Assembly (NCBI GenBank): GCA_027452145.1
Contig: DAIDHB010000053.1
Location: 1-41,207, forward strand
Direction: 5' to 3'
Length of the DNA: 41,207 bases
From: Planctomycetales bacterium
Lineage (GTDB): Bacteria; Planctomycetota; Planctomycetia; Isosphaerales; Isosphaeraceae
Part shown: one piece after another, positions 1 through 12,004 of the stretch
Layout of the letters: every line of letters begins with the position of its first letter
Numbering within the stretch: position 1 is the stretch's first letter
Translations under genes and position numbers: made by a program
The notes under the pieces: generated by a model
The model's input: the letters and a program-made list of their open reading frames with translations, nothing else
Database searches by the model: none
Told to the model about the DNA's origin: nothing

Positions 1-1880
1 CGGCGGTCCCCTGCCCACCTTCACGGACACGATCACCGGCTTCGTGGCCGGCGACGGCCCTGGCGTCGTCACGGGCAGCCCGGCCCTGAGCACCACGGCC
101 TCGACCACCAGCGCGCCGGGCACCTATCCGATCGCGGTCGACGTCTCGAGCCTGTCGGCGGCGAATTACACGTTCGTGGGGCAGTCTGGCACGCTGACGG
201 TGGGCCAGGCGACGCCGACGGTCACCTGGGCGGCGCCCGCCGCGATCACGTACGGTACGCCGCTGGGCGCCGGGCAGCTCGACGCGTCGGCGTCGGTGGC
301 CGGCAGCTTCGCCTATGCACCGGCGTCCGGGACGGTGCTCGGCGCCGGCTCGCAGGCCCTGTCGGTCACCTTCACGCCGACGGATACGACCGACTACACG
401 ACCGCGACGGCCAGCGTGACCCTCGTCGTCAGTCCGGCCCGGCTGACCGTCGCGGCCAGCGACGCCTCGATGACCTACGGCGGTCCGCTGCCAACCCTCA
501 CCGACTCGATCACTGGCTTCATGGCCGGCGACGGTCCCGGTGTCATCACGGGGAGCCCGGCCCTGAGTACGACGGCCTCGGCCTCCAGTTCACCCGGGAC
601 CTATCCGATCGCCGTCGATGTCTCGGGCCTGTCGGCGACGAATTACACGTTCGTGGGGCAGTCTGGCACGCTGACGGTGGGCAAGGCGACGCCGACGGTC
701 ACCTGGGCGGCGCCCGCGGCGATCACGTACGGCACGCCGCTGGGTGCCGGTCAGCTCGACGCCACCGCGTCGGTGGCCGGCAGCTTCGCCTACCTCCCTC
801 CGACGGGCACCATCCTCCCCGCGGGGTCGCAGACGCTGTCGGTCGCGTTCACGCCGAAGGATACGACGGACTACGGCGCGGTGACCGCGACGGTGACCCT
901 CGTGGTCGATCCTGCGACGCTGGTGGTCGCCGCGAGTTCTGCCTCGACGACCTACGGCGGTCCGCTGCCGGCCCTCTCGGACACGATCACCGGCTTCGTG
1001 GCCGGCGACGGCCCTGGCGTCGTCACGGGGAGCCCGGCCCTGAGCACCACCGCCTCGGCCGCGAGCTCACCCGGGTCGTATCCGATCACCGTCGATGTCT
1101 CGGGCCTGTCGGCGTCGAACTACACGTTCGTGTCCCAGGACGGTACGCTGACGGTGGGCCGGGCGACGCCGACGGTCACCTGGGCGGCGCCCGCATCGAT
1201 CACGTACGGCACGGCCCTGGGTCCCGGTCAGCTCGACGCCTCGGCGTCGGTGGCCGGCAGCTTCGCCTATTCTTCGCCGTCCGGCACCATCTTCCCGGCG
1301 GGCTCGCAGACGCTCACGGCCACCTTCACGCCCACGGACGCGACCGATTACGGCGCGGTGACCGCGACGGTGACCCTCGTGGTCGATCCGGCGACGCTCG
1401 TGGTCGCCGCGAATCCGATCACCACGAGCTACGCCGCCGCCTTGCCTGCCCTCTCGTACACGATCACCGGCTTCGTGGCCGGCGACGGCCCCGGCGTTGT
1501 CTCGGGCGCTCCGACGCTGAGTACGTCCGCATCGGCCGGCAGCCCGCCCGGCTTCTATCCGATCGACGTGAATGTCTCGGGAATGTCGGCAACCAATTAC
1601 AGGATTTCAGCGCAGGATCCGACATCGACTGAGCAGGCTGTTGTCGTGACGGTCGCCAGGGCAACGCCGACACTGACCTGGCCGGTTCCCGCGGCGATCA
1701 CGTACGGCACGCCGCTGGGCGCCTCGCAGCTCGATGCCTCGGCCTCGGTGGCCGGAAGCTTCACGTATTCTCCGCCGGCCGGCACCATTTTTTCCGCGGG
1801 CACTCAGACGCTTTCGGTCACCTTCACCCCGACCGACACCGCCGACTTCGTCCCGACGACCGCGACGGTGGTGTTCACCG
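1..1880 (+). repeat. 477-bp in-frame tandem repeats within the exoprotein gene
   Basis: The landmark 'gccggcgacgg' recurs at 47, 524, 1001 and 1478, exactly 477 bp (159 codons) apart each time. Flanking sequence is highly similar at the DNA level, including synonymous positions. The copy from about 1478 is more diverged and carries a different linker near 1600-1660. Such homogeneous in-frame repeats can expand or contract by recombination. Confidence 0.9.
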
Positions 1881-2734
1881 TGATGCCGGCGACGCTCCTG
1901 GTCGCGGCCAACCCCGTTACCAGGGTTTATGGCCAGGAGAACCCCGCCTTCAGCGTCACTTACACCGGGCTCACGAACGGCGATGCGCCGTCGTCTCTCG
2001 GCGGAAGCCTCTACTTCAGCACAACGGCGACCGCCTCGAGCCCTGTCGGCACGTATCGGGTCGTCCCGGGCGGCGTCACGTCGCGGAATTATGTCATCAC
2101 CTATGCGGGCGCGAGTCTCGTGGTCACCCCGGCTCCCCTGACGATCGGGGCCGGTGACCTGTCCCGCTCCTATGGCGTTCCGAACCCGCCGCTCACGGTC
2201 TACTACCAGGGCTTCGTCAACGGTGATACGCCGGCGAGCCTGACGACTCCGGCGAACCTGTCGACCCAGGCGGTGCCCGCCAGCTTCGTCGGGTCCTACC
2301 CGATCGCCGTCGGGTCCGCAACCTCGCCGAACTACACGATCCGATTCGTCAGCGGCACGCTGACGGTCGTGACTCCCAGCCAACCGATCATGCTGGGGCG
2401 GATGGCTCTCGTGAGAAGCCTCTACCGGACCCTGCTCCAGAGGCCTCCCATGGCGAGCGAACTCTTCTACTGGGTGCAGCAACTCGAGGCGAGCCGGCCG
2501 CCCAGGTTCGTCGCATCCAGCATCTTTCGATCCCCGGCGCATCGTACCCTGGTGCGCTCGCACCACGGGGTCGGGATCAGCCTGTCCGCCGCGATCCGGA
2601 CCGCGATCAAGGCCGAGCATCAGGCCATCAAGGCCGCTCAGCAATCCGGGCAACCCCGATCCCATGCCGTCCCGGGAGCGTTCGTGAGGTGGTACCAGGG
2701 AATCCTGGCAGGATGGGGACGGGCCCCCCGATGA
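1..2734 (+). CDS. MBG/Ig-like repeat exoprotein with C-terminal DUF4214-like segment (5' end outside window)
   Basis: The reading frame is already open at base 2 and the first residues match the internal repeat, so the gene starts upstream; the GTG at 44 is internal. The visible ~910 residues are repeated modules. Each pairs an Ig-like segment (motif TW-x-x-P-x-x-ITYGT-x-L) with an MBG-type domain (motif TYGG-x-LP ... ITGF-x-AGDGPG ... YPI-x-V ... NYTF). Three near-identical 159-residue units are followed by more diverged ones. The last ~130 residues differ: 'LVRSLYRTLLQRPP' followed by 'FYWVQQLE' looks like a DUF4214 motif, common at the C-terminus of secreted planctomycete proteins, then a basic tail. 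MBG and Ig-like modules usually form extracellular stalks or adhesins, so a surface or matrix role is likely. The ligand is unknown. No catalytic motif is seen. Confidence 0.85.
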   Translation, partial: GGPLPTFTDTITGFVAGDGPGVVTGSPALSTTASTTSAPGTYPIAVDVSSLSAANYTFVGQSGTLTVGQATPTVTWAAPAAITYGTPLGAGQLDASASVAGSFAYAPASGTVLGAGSQALSVTFTPTDTTDYTTATASVTLVVSPARLTVAASDASMTYGGPLPTLTDSITGFMAGDGPGVITGSPALSTTASASSSPGTYPIAVDVSGLSATNYTFVGQSGTLTVGKATPTVTWAAPAAITYGTPLGAGQLDATASVAGSFAYLPPTGTILPAGSQTLSVAFTPKDTTDYGAVTATVTLVVDPATLVVAASSASTTYGGPLPALSDTITGFVAGDGPGVVTGSPALSTTASAASSPGSYPITVDVSGLSASNYTFVSQDGTLTVGRATPTVTWAAPASITYGTALGPGQLDASASVAGSFAYSSPSGTIFPAGSQTLTATFTPTDATDYGAVTATVTLVVDPATLVVAANPITTSYAAALPALSYTITGFVAGDGPGVVSGAPTLSTSASAGSPPGFYPIDVNVSGMSATNYRISAQDPTSTEQAVVVTVARATPTLTWPVPAAITYGTPLGASQLDASASVAGSFTYSPPAGTIFSAGTQTLSVTFTPTDTADFVPTTATVVFTVMPATLLVAANPVTRVYGQENPAFSVTYTGLTNGDAPSSLGGSLYFSTTATASSPVGTYRVVPGGVTSRNYVITYAGASLVVTPAPLTIGAGDLSRSYGVPNPPLTVYYQGFVNGDTPASLTTPANLSTQAVPASFVGSYPIAVGSATSPNYTIRFVSGTLTVVTPSQPIMLGRMALVRSLYRTLLQRPPMASELFYWVQQLEASRPPRFVASSIFRSPAHRTLVRSHHGVGISLSAAIRTAIKAEHQAIKAAQQSGQPRSHAVPGAFVRWYQGILAGWGRAPR

Positions 2735-2801
2735 CGCGGAGCCAGTCCCCATCCTCCAGGTGTGAGGTTCCAGCGAGCGGCGTCGCAGGACGCCCCGCGC
2801 C

Positions 2802-4067
2802 TCAGGCGCGATGCTCGTGGCGAGCGGGCTGGCGCGGGCCGGACTCGTGCGGCCCGCGATACGTCGCGGGCGGCGCGACGGCCGGCGAGGCCGTGTGGCC
2901 CGCGATCGTCCGCGACAGCCGCGCGACGATCCGTTCGGCGGCGCGGTCGGTGGCGCCGGGGTGGGCGACGCGACGCTTGAGCGCCTCCAGCGCGCGAGTC
3001 CTCGCGGCGCGCTCCTCGGTGTCGTCGAGCCACGCCAGCGCCCAGCGCACCAGGTCGGGCGCGGCGTCCTTCCAGGTGAGGTATTCGGGGAAGACCTCGT
3101 CGTCGGCCAGCAGGTTCACCAGGCTGATGTACCTCGCCTTGATGAACGGCCGAGCGATCCAGAGATCGAACCGGCGGACCTTGTACAGCACGACCGACGG
3201 CAGCTCGTCGGCCATCAGCTCGAGTCCCACCGAGCCCGAGACCGCCCAGGCCATCCGCGCCAGGCGGATCAACTCGGGCGTTCGCGCGGCGAACACCTCG
3301 ATTGGCGTCGTGGCGGCCGCGTTCGCTCCGCCGGACTCCGTCAGCTCGGCGATCATCCGCTCGGCCATCGCCTTGTGCCGCTCGTGCAGGCAGGCGACGG
3401 CGAAGCGGACATCCGGCCGACGGCCCGCCAGGTCGCGCGCGGCCCGGATCATGTCCGGCAGGTTGCGCCGCAGCTCCTGGGTTCGCGAGCCGGGCAGGAT
3501 CGCGACCAGCGTGCCCGGGCGGAGCCTCTGCTCCGACAGGAAGCCGTCGTCGAGCGGCCGGGCGGCCAGCTCGTCGAAATAGGGATGTCCCACGTACACC
3601 GCGTCGGGCACGCCCCGCGCCTGGTACCACGCCGGCTCGAACGGCAGGCTGCACAGGACCTGGTCGACGTATTTCTGCACCTTGCGTACCCGCCAGCCGG
3701 CCCAGGCCCAGAGCTGCGGCGGCACGAAGTAGAAGACCGGAATCCCCCGCGCCTTGGCCCGGCGCGCGATCCACCAGTGCAGGCCGGGGTAGTCGATCAG
3801 AACCACGGCGTCGGGCCGCTCGTCGCGGAAATAGCGGTCCGCCCGGAAGACCAGGCGGACGAACGTCACCAGGTTGATGAGGACGTTGAGGAACCACATC
3901 ACCGCCAGGTCGACGAGCGGATAGAGCACCCTGGCCCCGGCGCCGGCGAGCTTCGCGCCGCCGTAGCCGACGAAATCCGCGTCCGGGAGCCTGCGTCGGA
4001 TCGAACGGACCAGGTTGGCGGCATGCAGGTCGCCGCTTGGCTCTCCGGCCGAGATGAAGATACGCAT
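2802..4067 (-). CDS. lpxB: lipid-A-disaccharide synthase LpxB
   Basis: This GT19-family glycosyltransferase joins UDP-2,3-diacylglucosamine and lipid X to form the lipid A disaccharide at the inner membrane. The 421-residue protein shows the LpxB landmarks: N-terminal 'AGEPSGD' (residues 6-12), a middle 'PPQLWAW' followed by a basic helix, 'ILPGSR-x-x-E' in the nucleotide-binding half, and 'SGSVGLE' before the C-terminal helices. A Pro/Arg/His-rich tail of ~35 residues makes it slightly longer than the usual ~380-400. ATG 4067 is chosen because the conserved N-terminus starts there and GAGG lies about 10 bases upstream. The longer frame to 4457 is low-complexity and unlike LpxB. It is convergent with the repeat exoprotein and stands alone, without lpxA, lpxD or fabZ beside it. 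Confidence 0.95.
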   Translation of the reverse strand: MRIFISAGEPSGDLHAANLVRSIRRRLPDADFVGYGGAKLAGAGARVLYPLVDLAVMWFLNVLINLVTFVRLVFRADRYFRDERPDAVVLIDYPGLHWWIARRAKARGIPVFYFVPPQLWAWAGWRVRKVQKYVDQVLCSLPFEPAWYQARGVPDAVYVGHPYFDELAARPLDDGFLSEQRLRPGTLVAILPGSRTQELRRNLPDMIRAARDLAGRRPDVRFAVACLHERHKAMAERMIAELTESGGANAAATTPIEVFAARTPELIRLARMAWAVSGSVGLELMADELPSVVLYKVRRFDLWIARPFIKARYISLVNLLADDEVFPEYLTWKDAAPDLVRWALAWLDDTEERAARTRALEALKRRVAHPGATDRAAERIVARLSRTIAGHTASPAVAPPATYRGPHESGPRQPARHEHRA

Positions 4068-4504
4068 GGAGGCTGCCTCACTTCCTTGCACGCGGCGACA
4101 CCCGGTTCCGAATCCTTCCGGCCGGAGCAAACTATCACAGGCCCGCGACGCTGAGAAGACGAGTCGCGGGGTCGTGGTGACGAGACGAGATGACGAAGCC
4201 TGCTCGACCCGGTGCCGGCGAGTGTTCGCGAGCGGTCGGGAGGAATTGTGGGATCGACATGGTCGTACCATACCGCCCGGGCGGCTTATCCGGCCTTCAT
4301 GCCGTGGACGACCGAACGATCGCTCGAACCCCGCGGGCATTCCGGACCGATAACGGTTCGATGAAGGGGCAGGCTCGCACGAGCTTCCGCACCCCGGCCC
4401 CGCCGTCGAGACCATTCGCGTCCACATCCCCGACTTCCGCGGCTTGCGGGCGCACACCGCCCCGGCTTTTGACGCCTCAGCCCACCCCGGTCAGGAGCCC
4501 TGCG
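4068..4504. other. intergenic region between divergent lpxB and the His-rich small gene
   Basis: These 437 bp hold the upstream regions of lpxB (minus) and the gene at 4505 (plus). No convincing -35/-10 pair was found. The only structure noticed is a short palindrome, 'atggtcgtaccat', around 4260. Overlapping frames here are compositional and show no family signature. Confidence 0.5.
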
Positions 4505-4795
4505 ATGCCAAGACGACACGTCGTCCGGCCCGCCGTCGAATCGATGGAATTCCGGATGGTGCTCAGCCATGCCGGCCTCGCCTCCCACGCCGTCGCGATG
4601 GTCGCCGGCCATGCGCACCATCATGCCCAGGTTGCCCGGGTCCCCCACGGGCACGGGCGCGGGCATCACGGCCGGGCCGACGCGACCGTCCATCACCATG
4701 CGAAGGTGCACCATCCGGTGAGCCACACGACCTCCAGCTCATCGCCCTCCACCAATAGCTTCTCGAATTTCTTCAAGTCCGTTCTGGGGATCTGA
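4505..4795 (+). CDS. small His-rich exported protein with LEPR-XLL-like N-terminus
   Basis: This 96-residue protein begins with a basic stretch and then 'VESMEFRMVLS'. That fits the planctomycete N-terminal tag V-E-x-L-E-x-R-x-L-L-S (LEPR-XLL family), typical of proteins sent to the cell surface. The middle is extremely His-rich (17 His in 96 residues, including HHH and HH runs), then Ser-rich, and it ends in a short amphipathic segment 'FSNFFKSVLGI'. ATG 4505 is preceded by AGGAG at 4493-4497 with 7-base spacing; the in-frame upstream start at 4190 lacks such a site. The His clusters suggest metal binding outside the cytoplasm, which is inference. No enzymatic domain is visible. The gene at 14069 carries the same type of tag. 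Confidence 0.7.
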   Translation: MPRRHVVRPAVESMEFRMVLSHAGLASHAVAMVAGHAHHHAQVARVPHGHGRGHHGRADATVHHHAKVHHPVSHTTSSSSPSTNSFSNFFKSVLGI

Positions 4796-5084
4796 TCGCG
4801 ACTCCACCGGCCTGACCGACGGCCCGCCTCGCTTTTTTCGCCGTCCGCGATTTCCCCGGCTGACGCCCGGGCAATCGTGACCTAGGGTTGGTCGGGGAGT
4901 CGATCCGGCGCACCGGCGCAGCAGCCGGTGACGTGCCCGCCTGGGATGACCCCAGGATCCTCCCGGCGCCGCGAGGCCGGGCTCCCCACCGCAGCGATCC
5001 GGCGCTCTCGTGGCGCTGCCGTCCGGGTCGCGCTCGCGTTCTCGTGCAGCACACCAGGGACCTGGCGGGCGGGGGGAGGCGACG

Positions 5085-5704
5085 GTGGGGCGAATCATCC
5101 GAAAGCGGCGGGATTCCGCCGCCTGGATGGCGGCGTGGGGGCTCGCGATCGGAGCCGGGATGCTCCTGATGCATGCCTACGCCCTGAGTCCCGGCGATCC
5201 GGGGGCACCGCCGGCCCGCTGGCCGGCCCGGAGCCATCTGGGCCGCGACGGAGCTCGACCGCAGCTCCTGATCTTCCTCCATCCCCGATGCCCGTGCTCG
5301 CGGGCGAGCGTGGCGGAGCTGGCGGGAATCCTCGCGCGCTGCGAGGGCCGGCTCGCGGCGAGGGCGGTCCTCTATCGGCCGGCGGCCTGGGATGATGCCT
5401 GGTTCGAGCCGGCGTTCCTCGCCGCTCTGCGGGAGATCCCCGGGCTGGAGATCACGCCGGACCCGGCCGCCGAGGAGGCCCGCCGTTTTGGCGTGGCGAC
5501 CTCGGGGCACGTCCTGCTCTTCGACGCGAGGGGCGAGCTGAAGTTCAGCGGCGGCCTCACCCCGGGGCGCGGACAGTTCGGCGACGACACGGGCCGGTCG
5601 GCGCTGCTCGCCCGACTGGTCGGCCCGTCGCCGCGCGGCCCGGACGAGCCGATCTTCGGCTGCCCGCTCTCGAACTGCCGACCGACCGGTGAATCGAGGC
5701 AACC

Positions 5705-5708
<4 letters not shown>
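5085..5708 (+). CDS. membrane-anchored thioredoxin-fold protein
   Basis: This 207-residue protein has a basic N-terminus, one membrane segment or signal anchor (about residues 13-33) and then a thioredoxin-like domain. 'LLIFLHPRCPCSRAS' forms strand beta-1 with an active-site-like C69-P-C71, instead of the usual CxxC. A second Cys pair, 'FGCPLSNC', lies near the C-terminus. GTG 5085 is chosen because GGGGAGG lies just upstream and the anchor begins there. The stop overlaps the next ATG (ATGA, 5705-5708), so translation is probably coupled to the histidine kinase. A periplasmic role in sensing or delivering redox equivalents or metal to the kinase is inferred from the operon. An Sco-like or AhpC/TSA-like relative is also possible. 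Gene start and fold are likely; the function is unknown. Confidence 0.75.
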
Positions 5709-9288
<3,580 letters not shown>

Positions 9289-9292
<4 letters not shown>

Positions 9293-10209
9293 ATATCCTG
9301 ATCGCCGAGGACCAACCGGTCACCGCGCTTTATCTCCGCCGCACCCTCGAGAAGATGGGGCATTCCCCCAGGGCCGCGCCCGACGGCGAGGCGGCCTGGC
9401 GGATGATCGGCGGCGGCGAGTTCCCGCTGTTGATCTCCGACTGGATGATGCCTAACCTCGACGGTCTGGACCTCTGCCGCCGGATCCGATCATCCCGCAT
9501 AGGCCGCTATGTTTATATTATTTTGCTCACGTCGCTCGACCGTCGCGAGGACCGGCTCAAGGGGCTGCGGGCCGGCGCCGACGACTTCCTGACCAAGCCC
9601 CCGGACCCCGACGAGCTGGCCGTGCGGCTCGAGATCGCCGGGCGAATCCTCGCCGTCCACGATCGGCTCGAACTCCAGAACGCGCGCCTCGCGGAGCTGG
9701 CGGCCACCGATGAGCTGACCGGCGCGAAGAACCGCCGCCGGTTCCGCGAGGACCTCGAGCTGCTCTTTGCCCAGGCCCGGCGCCAGGACTCGCCGCTCTC
9801 GCTGATCCTGCTCGACATCGACCGCTTCAAGGACTACAACGACAGCTTCGGCCACCCTGCCGGCGATGAGCTCCTCCGGACCTTCGGCGCGCTCTTGCGA
9901 GAATCCGTGCGCGGGCACGACGTCGTCGCGCGCTACGGCGGCGAGGAGTTCGTGGTCCTCCTGCCGGCCACGGGCGCGGTCGAGGCCCTCGAGGTGGCCG
10001 AGCGGCTCCGTGAGGCCGTCGCTGGCCGCGACTGGAGGCATCGCCCCGTCACCGTCAGCCTCGGCGTCGCCACTTCCGACGCCGAGACCCAGGACGAATC
10101 CGCGCTCGTCGAGCTGGCCGATCGCGCCCTCTACAGCTCGAAGCAGGCCGGCCGCAACCGGACAACTCACGCCGCCCGACTCGGGCTGCCGGCCTCGCTG
10201 GTCCGGTGA
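9289..10209 (+). CDS. response-regulator diguanylate cyclase (REC-GGDEF, PleD/WspR-like)
   Basis: The protein (306 residues) would make c-di-GMP from two GTP. Residues 1-120 form a receiver domain with acidic E7/D8, acceptor Asp51 in 'LLISDWMMP' and a 'TKP' Lys loop. A short helical linker leads to a GGDEF domain with 'ATDELTGAKNRR', 'LLDIDRFKDYND' and active-site GGEEF (217-221). An RxxD inhibitory site ('RGHD') sits exactly five residues before GGEEF, so product feedback inhibition is likely. ATG 9289 overlaps the kinase stop (ATGA) and has no clear ribosome site of its own, consistent with translational coupling. It is the natural output of the upstream kinase. A short AT-rich patch of rare codons lies at 9508-9525, inside the receiver domain. 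Confidence 0.93.
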
Positions 10210-10563
10210 GGCGATTCTTGGTCCTTTGTTTTCAGTGTCCGGACTTCGGAGTCGGGAGTTCGGTATCTCGCCTCGGCGTTCGCCCGGGTCGGCCACGAAC
10301 ATCGCGGCGCTGCGAAATCACGAGGGGCCGCCGCCTGTCGTCGTCGCACTGGCGGCAGGACTTCACCGACGTCGAAAGGCCCGTGGGGCATGCTTGCATA
10401 ACCCCCGGGCCTTGCTACTGAACTGGAAACCGGGACTCGATCCCGAAGGCGACGGTCGTGGTCGAATAGGGTGGGCGAACCCCACCATCTGCCGGGCTCT
10501 CCCTCGGTGGCTGTCACCCACCCCACGACCGTCGCACCGGCCCCTCGAGAATGGGCTCTGACC
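10210..10563. other. intergenic region between convergent cyclase and rpsU
   Basis: These 354 bp lie between the ends of two convergent genes. No protein gene is supported. The notable content is a compound inverted repeat at 10449-10535, next to the rpsU stop. Confidence 0.6.
10449..10535. repeat. compound inverted repeat downstream of rpsU
   Basis: Perfect 13-bp outer arms 'gcgacggtcgtgg' (10449-10461) and 'ccacgaccgtcgc' (10523-10535) enclose a second pairing. 'ggtggg' at 10470-10475 can pair with 'cccacc' at 10481-10486 as a local hairpin, or at 10517-10522 to extend the long stem. It lies 29 bp past the rpsU stop, so it may act as a terminator or 3' stabilising structure on either strand. 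There is no T-tract. A small dispersed repeat is the alternative. Confidence 0.5.
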
Positions 10564-10758
10564 TCAGACCCTCGACGTCTGGTGCTGCCGCGCCTTTCGC
10601 AGTCGCTTCAGCTCCTCGCGGCGCCGGCGCTCGCTGGGCTTCTCGTAGTAAGCCTTGCGACGCATCTCCTTGCGGAGGCCGCTCCGTTCGCACAGCTTGC
10701 GGAAGCGGCGGACCGCCTCCTGGATCGACTCGCCGGCACGCACGCGTAACTTCACCAC
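10564..10758 (-). CDS. rpsU: 30S ribosomal protein bS21
   Basis: This 64-residue, highly basic protein matches bS21: '[19 protein letters not shown]' followed by 'C-x-x-SG' and the conserved '[18 protein letters not shown]' helix region. bS21 binds the 30S platform near the anti-Shine-Dalgarno region and aids translation initiation. The start is a GTG at 10758 with GGGAG about 9 bases upstream; a second GTG codon follows directly. The gene lies downstream of the RRM protein gene on the same strand, with a 535-bp gap. Cyanobacterial genomes have a comparable rbp-rpsU order that is cold-regulated. Confidence 0.95.
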   Translation of the reverse strand: MVKLRVRAGESIQEAVRRFRKLCERSGLRKEMRRKAYYEKPSERRRREELKRLRKARQHQTSRV

Positions 10759-11293
10759 AGGCCGATTCTCCCGTCTGACTGCTGGTTTTCCGTAGGTTTC
10801 TGTCGGGGGATTCCCTTCGCGATGGCTGTTTGATCGATTCGCCGGTCGGTTCGTCCACCCCGTCCTCGGTGGGCCGCCCGGGCGCCCGGCCGTTTCGCCT
10901 CGCGAGCCGTTTGCCGGCGAACCTTTCGACGGCCGCTCCCGGCGGTCGCGGCAGACCGGTCGCCGATGGAGCTCGCCAGTTCGAGCGCAGGGCGCGCAAC
11001 CGACTCAGCCACCCTCGAACGCGGGATTCGCGGGCGGTAAGCCGTCGAATATACCGGGTCAACCCCGATCCCGCCAAGAGGATTCGTCGACCGCGTTCCG
11101 GACGGGCCGGTCGAGGGTCGATCGCCCGCCCTGGTTTCTCTGGGGCGATCCGGCGTCGACGCGATCGCCTCGCCTGGCGGGTGGCGCGTCGCTGGTCACT
11201 CGGTCGACCGTCTTCGGGGGAAAGTCGGCTGCGCCGGGATCGCCGTGTGTCCGGGACGGCGGCGGGTCGCGTTTCGCCTCGTCGCCCGCCCGA
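10759..11293. other. 535-bp gap between the RRM gene and rpsU
   Basis: No protein gene with a recognisable signature was found on either strand. The overlapping frames are Arg/Pro/Gly-rich compositional artefacts. The region should contain the rpsU upstream signals, but no strong promoter or hairpin was identified. Confidence 0.5.
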
Positions 11294-11710
11294 TCAATAG
11301 TCGCCCGAGTCGCGGTAGCCTCCGCCTCCGCCGCCGCGGCGTCCGCCGCCGCCACCGCCACCGCCACCGCCATAGCCGCCACCGCCACCGCCACCGCCAT
11401 AGCCGCCGCCACCGCCCCCGTAGCCGCCGCCACCGCCGCCACCGCCGCGACGGGGCGCGTCGGTGCGAGGACGCGCCTCGTTGACCGTCAGCGGGCGGCT
11501 GCCGTACGGCTGCCCGTTGAGTGCGTCGATCGCCGCCTGCGCCTCGCCGTCGTCGGCCATCTCGACGAAGCCGAAGCCCCGGCTGCGGCCGCTGAATCGA
11601 TCCATCACCACCTGGGCGCTGATGACCGACCCATACGACTGGAACAGTTCCACCAGATCGTCGCTGGTGGTCTCGTACGGCAGGTTCCCGACATAGATGT
11701 TCTTCGCCAT
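11294..11710 (-). CDS. RRM-type glycine-rich RNA-binding protein
   Basis: The 138-residue protein has one N-terminal RRM. RNP2 is 'IYVGNLP' at residues 5-11 and RNP1 is 'RGFGFVEM' at 44-51, with the aromatic residues needed for RNA stacking present. Residues ~88-132 are an almost pure Gly/Tyr tail (GGGGGYGGGGG pattern, ending 'YRDSGDY'). This architecture is that of bacterial Rbp and plant GRP proteins, which act as RNA chaperones and are often induced by cold. The ATG at 11710 begins exactly at the RRM; the ribosome site is weak (GAGAGA). A candidate promoter at 11862-11890 would give a ~145-nt leader. It lies upstream of rpsU on the same strand. Confidence 0.93.
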   Translation of the reverse strand: MAKNIYVGNLPYETTSDDLVELFQSYGSVISAQVVMDRFSGRSRGFGFVEMADDGEAQAAIDALNGQPYGSRPLTVNEARPRTDAPRRGGGGGGGGYGGGGGGYGGGGGGGGYGGGGGGGGGGRRGGGGGGYRDSGDY

Positions 11711-11861
11711 GTCCCGATCTCTCAGTCACACAGATCTTGCAAGCTTCCGTCGCGTTCGGTCCGGCGAGGCACCGGTCATCGGCGGGCCGGGGCACCGGCC
11801 GGATGCCGGGGCGGCTTCCGTCGGCACCGCCTCCGGCCTGAACGGCATTTCGCCATTGATC

Positions 11862-11890
11862 ACTATCTGAGTTCGGCGCCGTGAACTCAA
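11862..11890 (-). promoter_or_regulatory. candidate promoter with overlapping palindrome upstream of the RRM gene
   Basis: On the minus strand TTGAGT (11890-11885) and GATAGT (11867-11862) are separated by exactly 17 bases; each matches 4 of 6 consensus bases. The spacer holds the inverted repeat 'tgagttc'...'gaactca' (11868-11874 / 11883-11889) centred on 'ggcgcc', an operator-like position. Transcription from here would leave ~145 nt of leader before the ATG at 11710. Confidence 0.4.
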
Positions 11891-11916
11891 GACAAATCCG
11901 CGCAATTCGTCAATAT

Positions 11917-11952
11917 CCGGGCGATCCGACCCTTTCGGGTCGGATCGCCCGG
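11917..11952 (-). terminator. perfect 16-bp hairpin, probable terminator of the aldo/keto reductase gene
   Basis: Arms 11917-11932 and 11937-11952 are fully complementary over 16 bp around a TTTC loop. The hairpin lies about 50 bp beyond the stop of the minus-strand gene at 12005. There is no run of U on the exit side, so it may block transcription with help from other factors or insulate the RRM promoter just downstream. Confidence 0.6.
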
Positions 11953-12004
11953 GTCGCTTTCGGGTTGCGATTGCGCCCGCCCTGCCCCGATCTGGCGCCG
12001 CGGA

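Noticed and set aside
4810..4850. T6 run (4832-4837) as a terminator for the His-rich gene
   Set aside because: Only a 4-bp stem can be formed before the T-run, and bases 'cgcctcg' intervene.
10830..11300. Plus-strand frame of 156 codons between rpsU and the RRM gene
   Set aside because: Extremely Arg-rich, without a ribosome site or family motif.
11320..11455. Short-period repeats that might suggest a CRISPR or minisatellite array
   Set aside because: They are the codons of the Gly/Tyr tail of the RRM protein, with no spacers.
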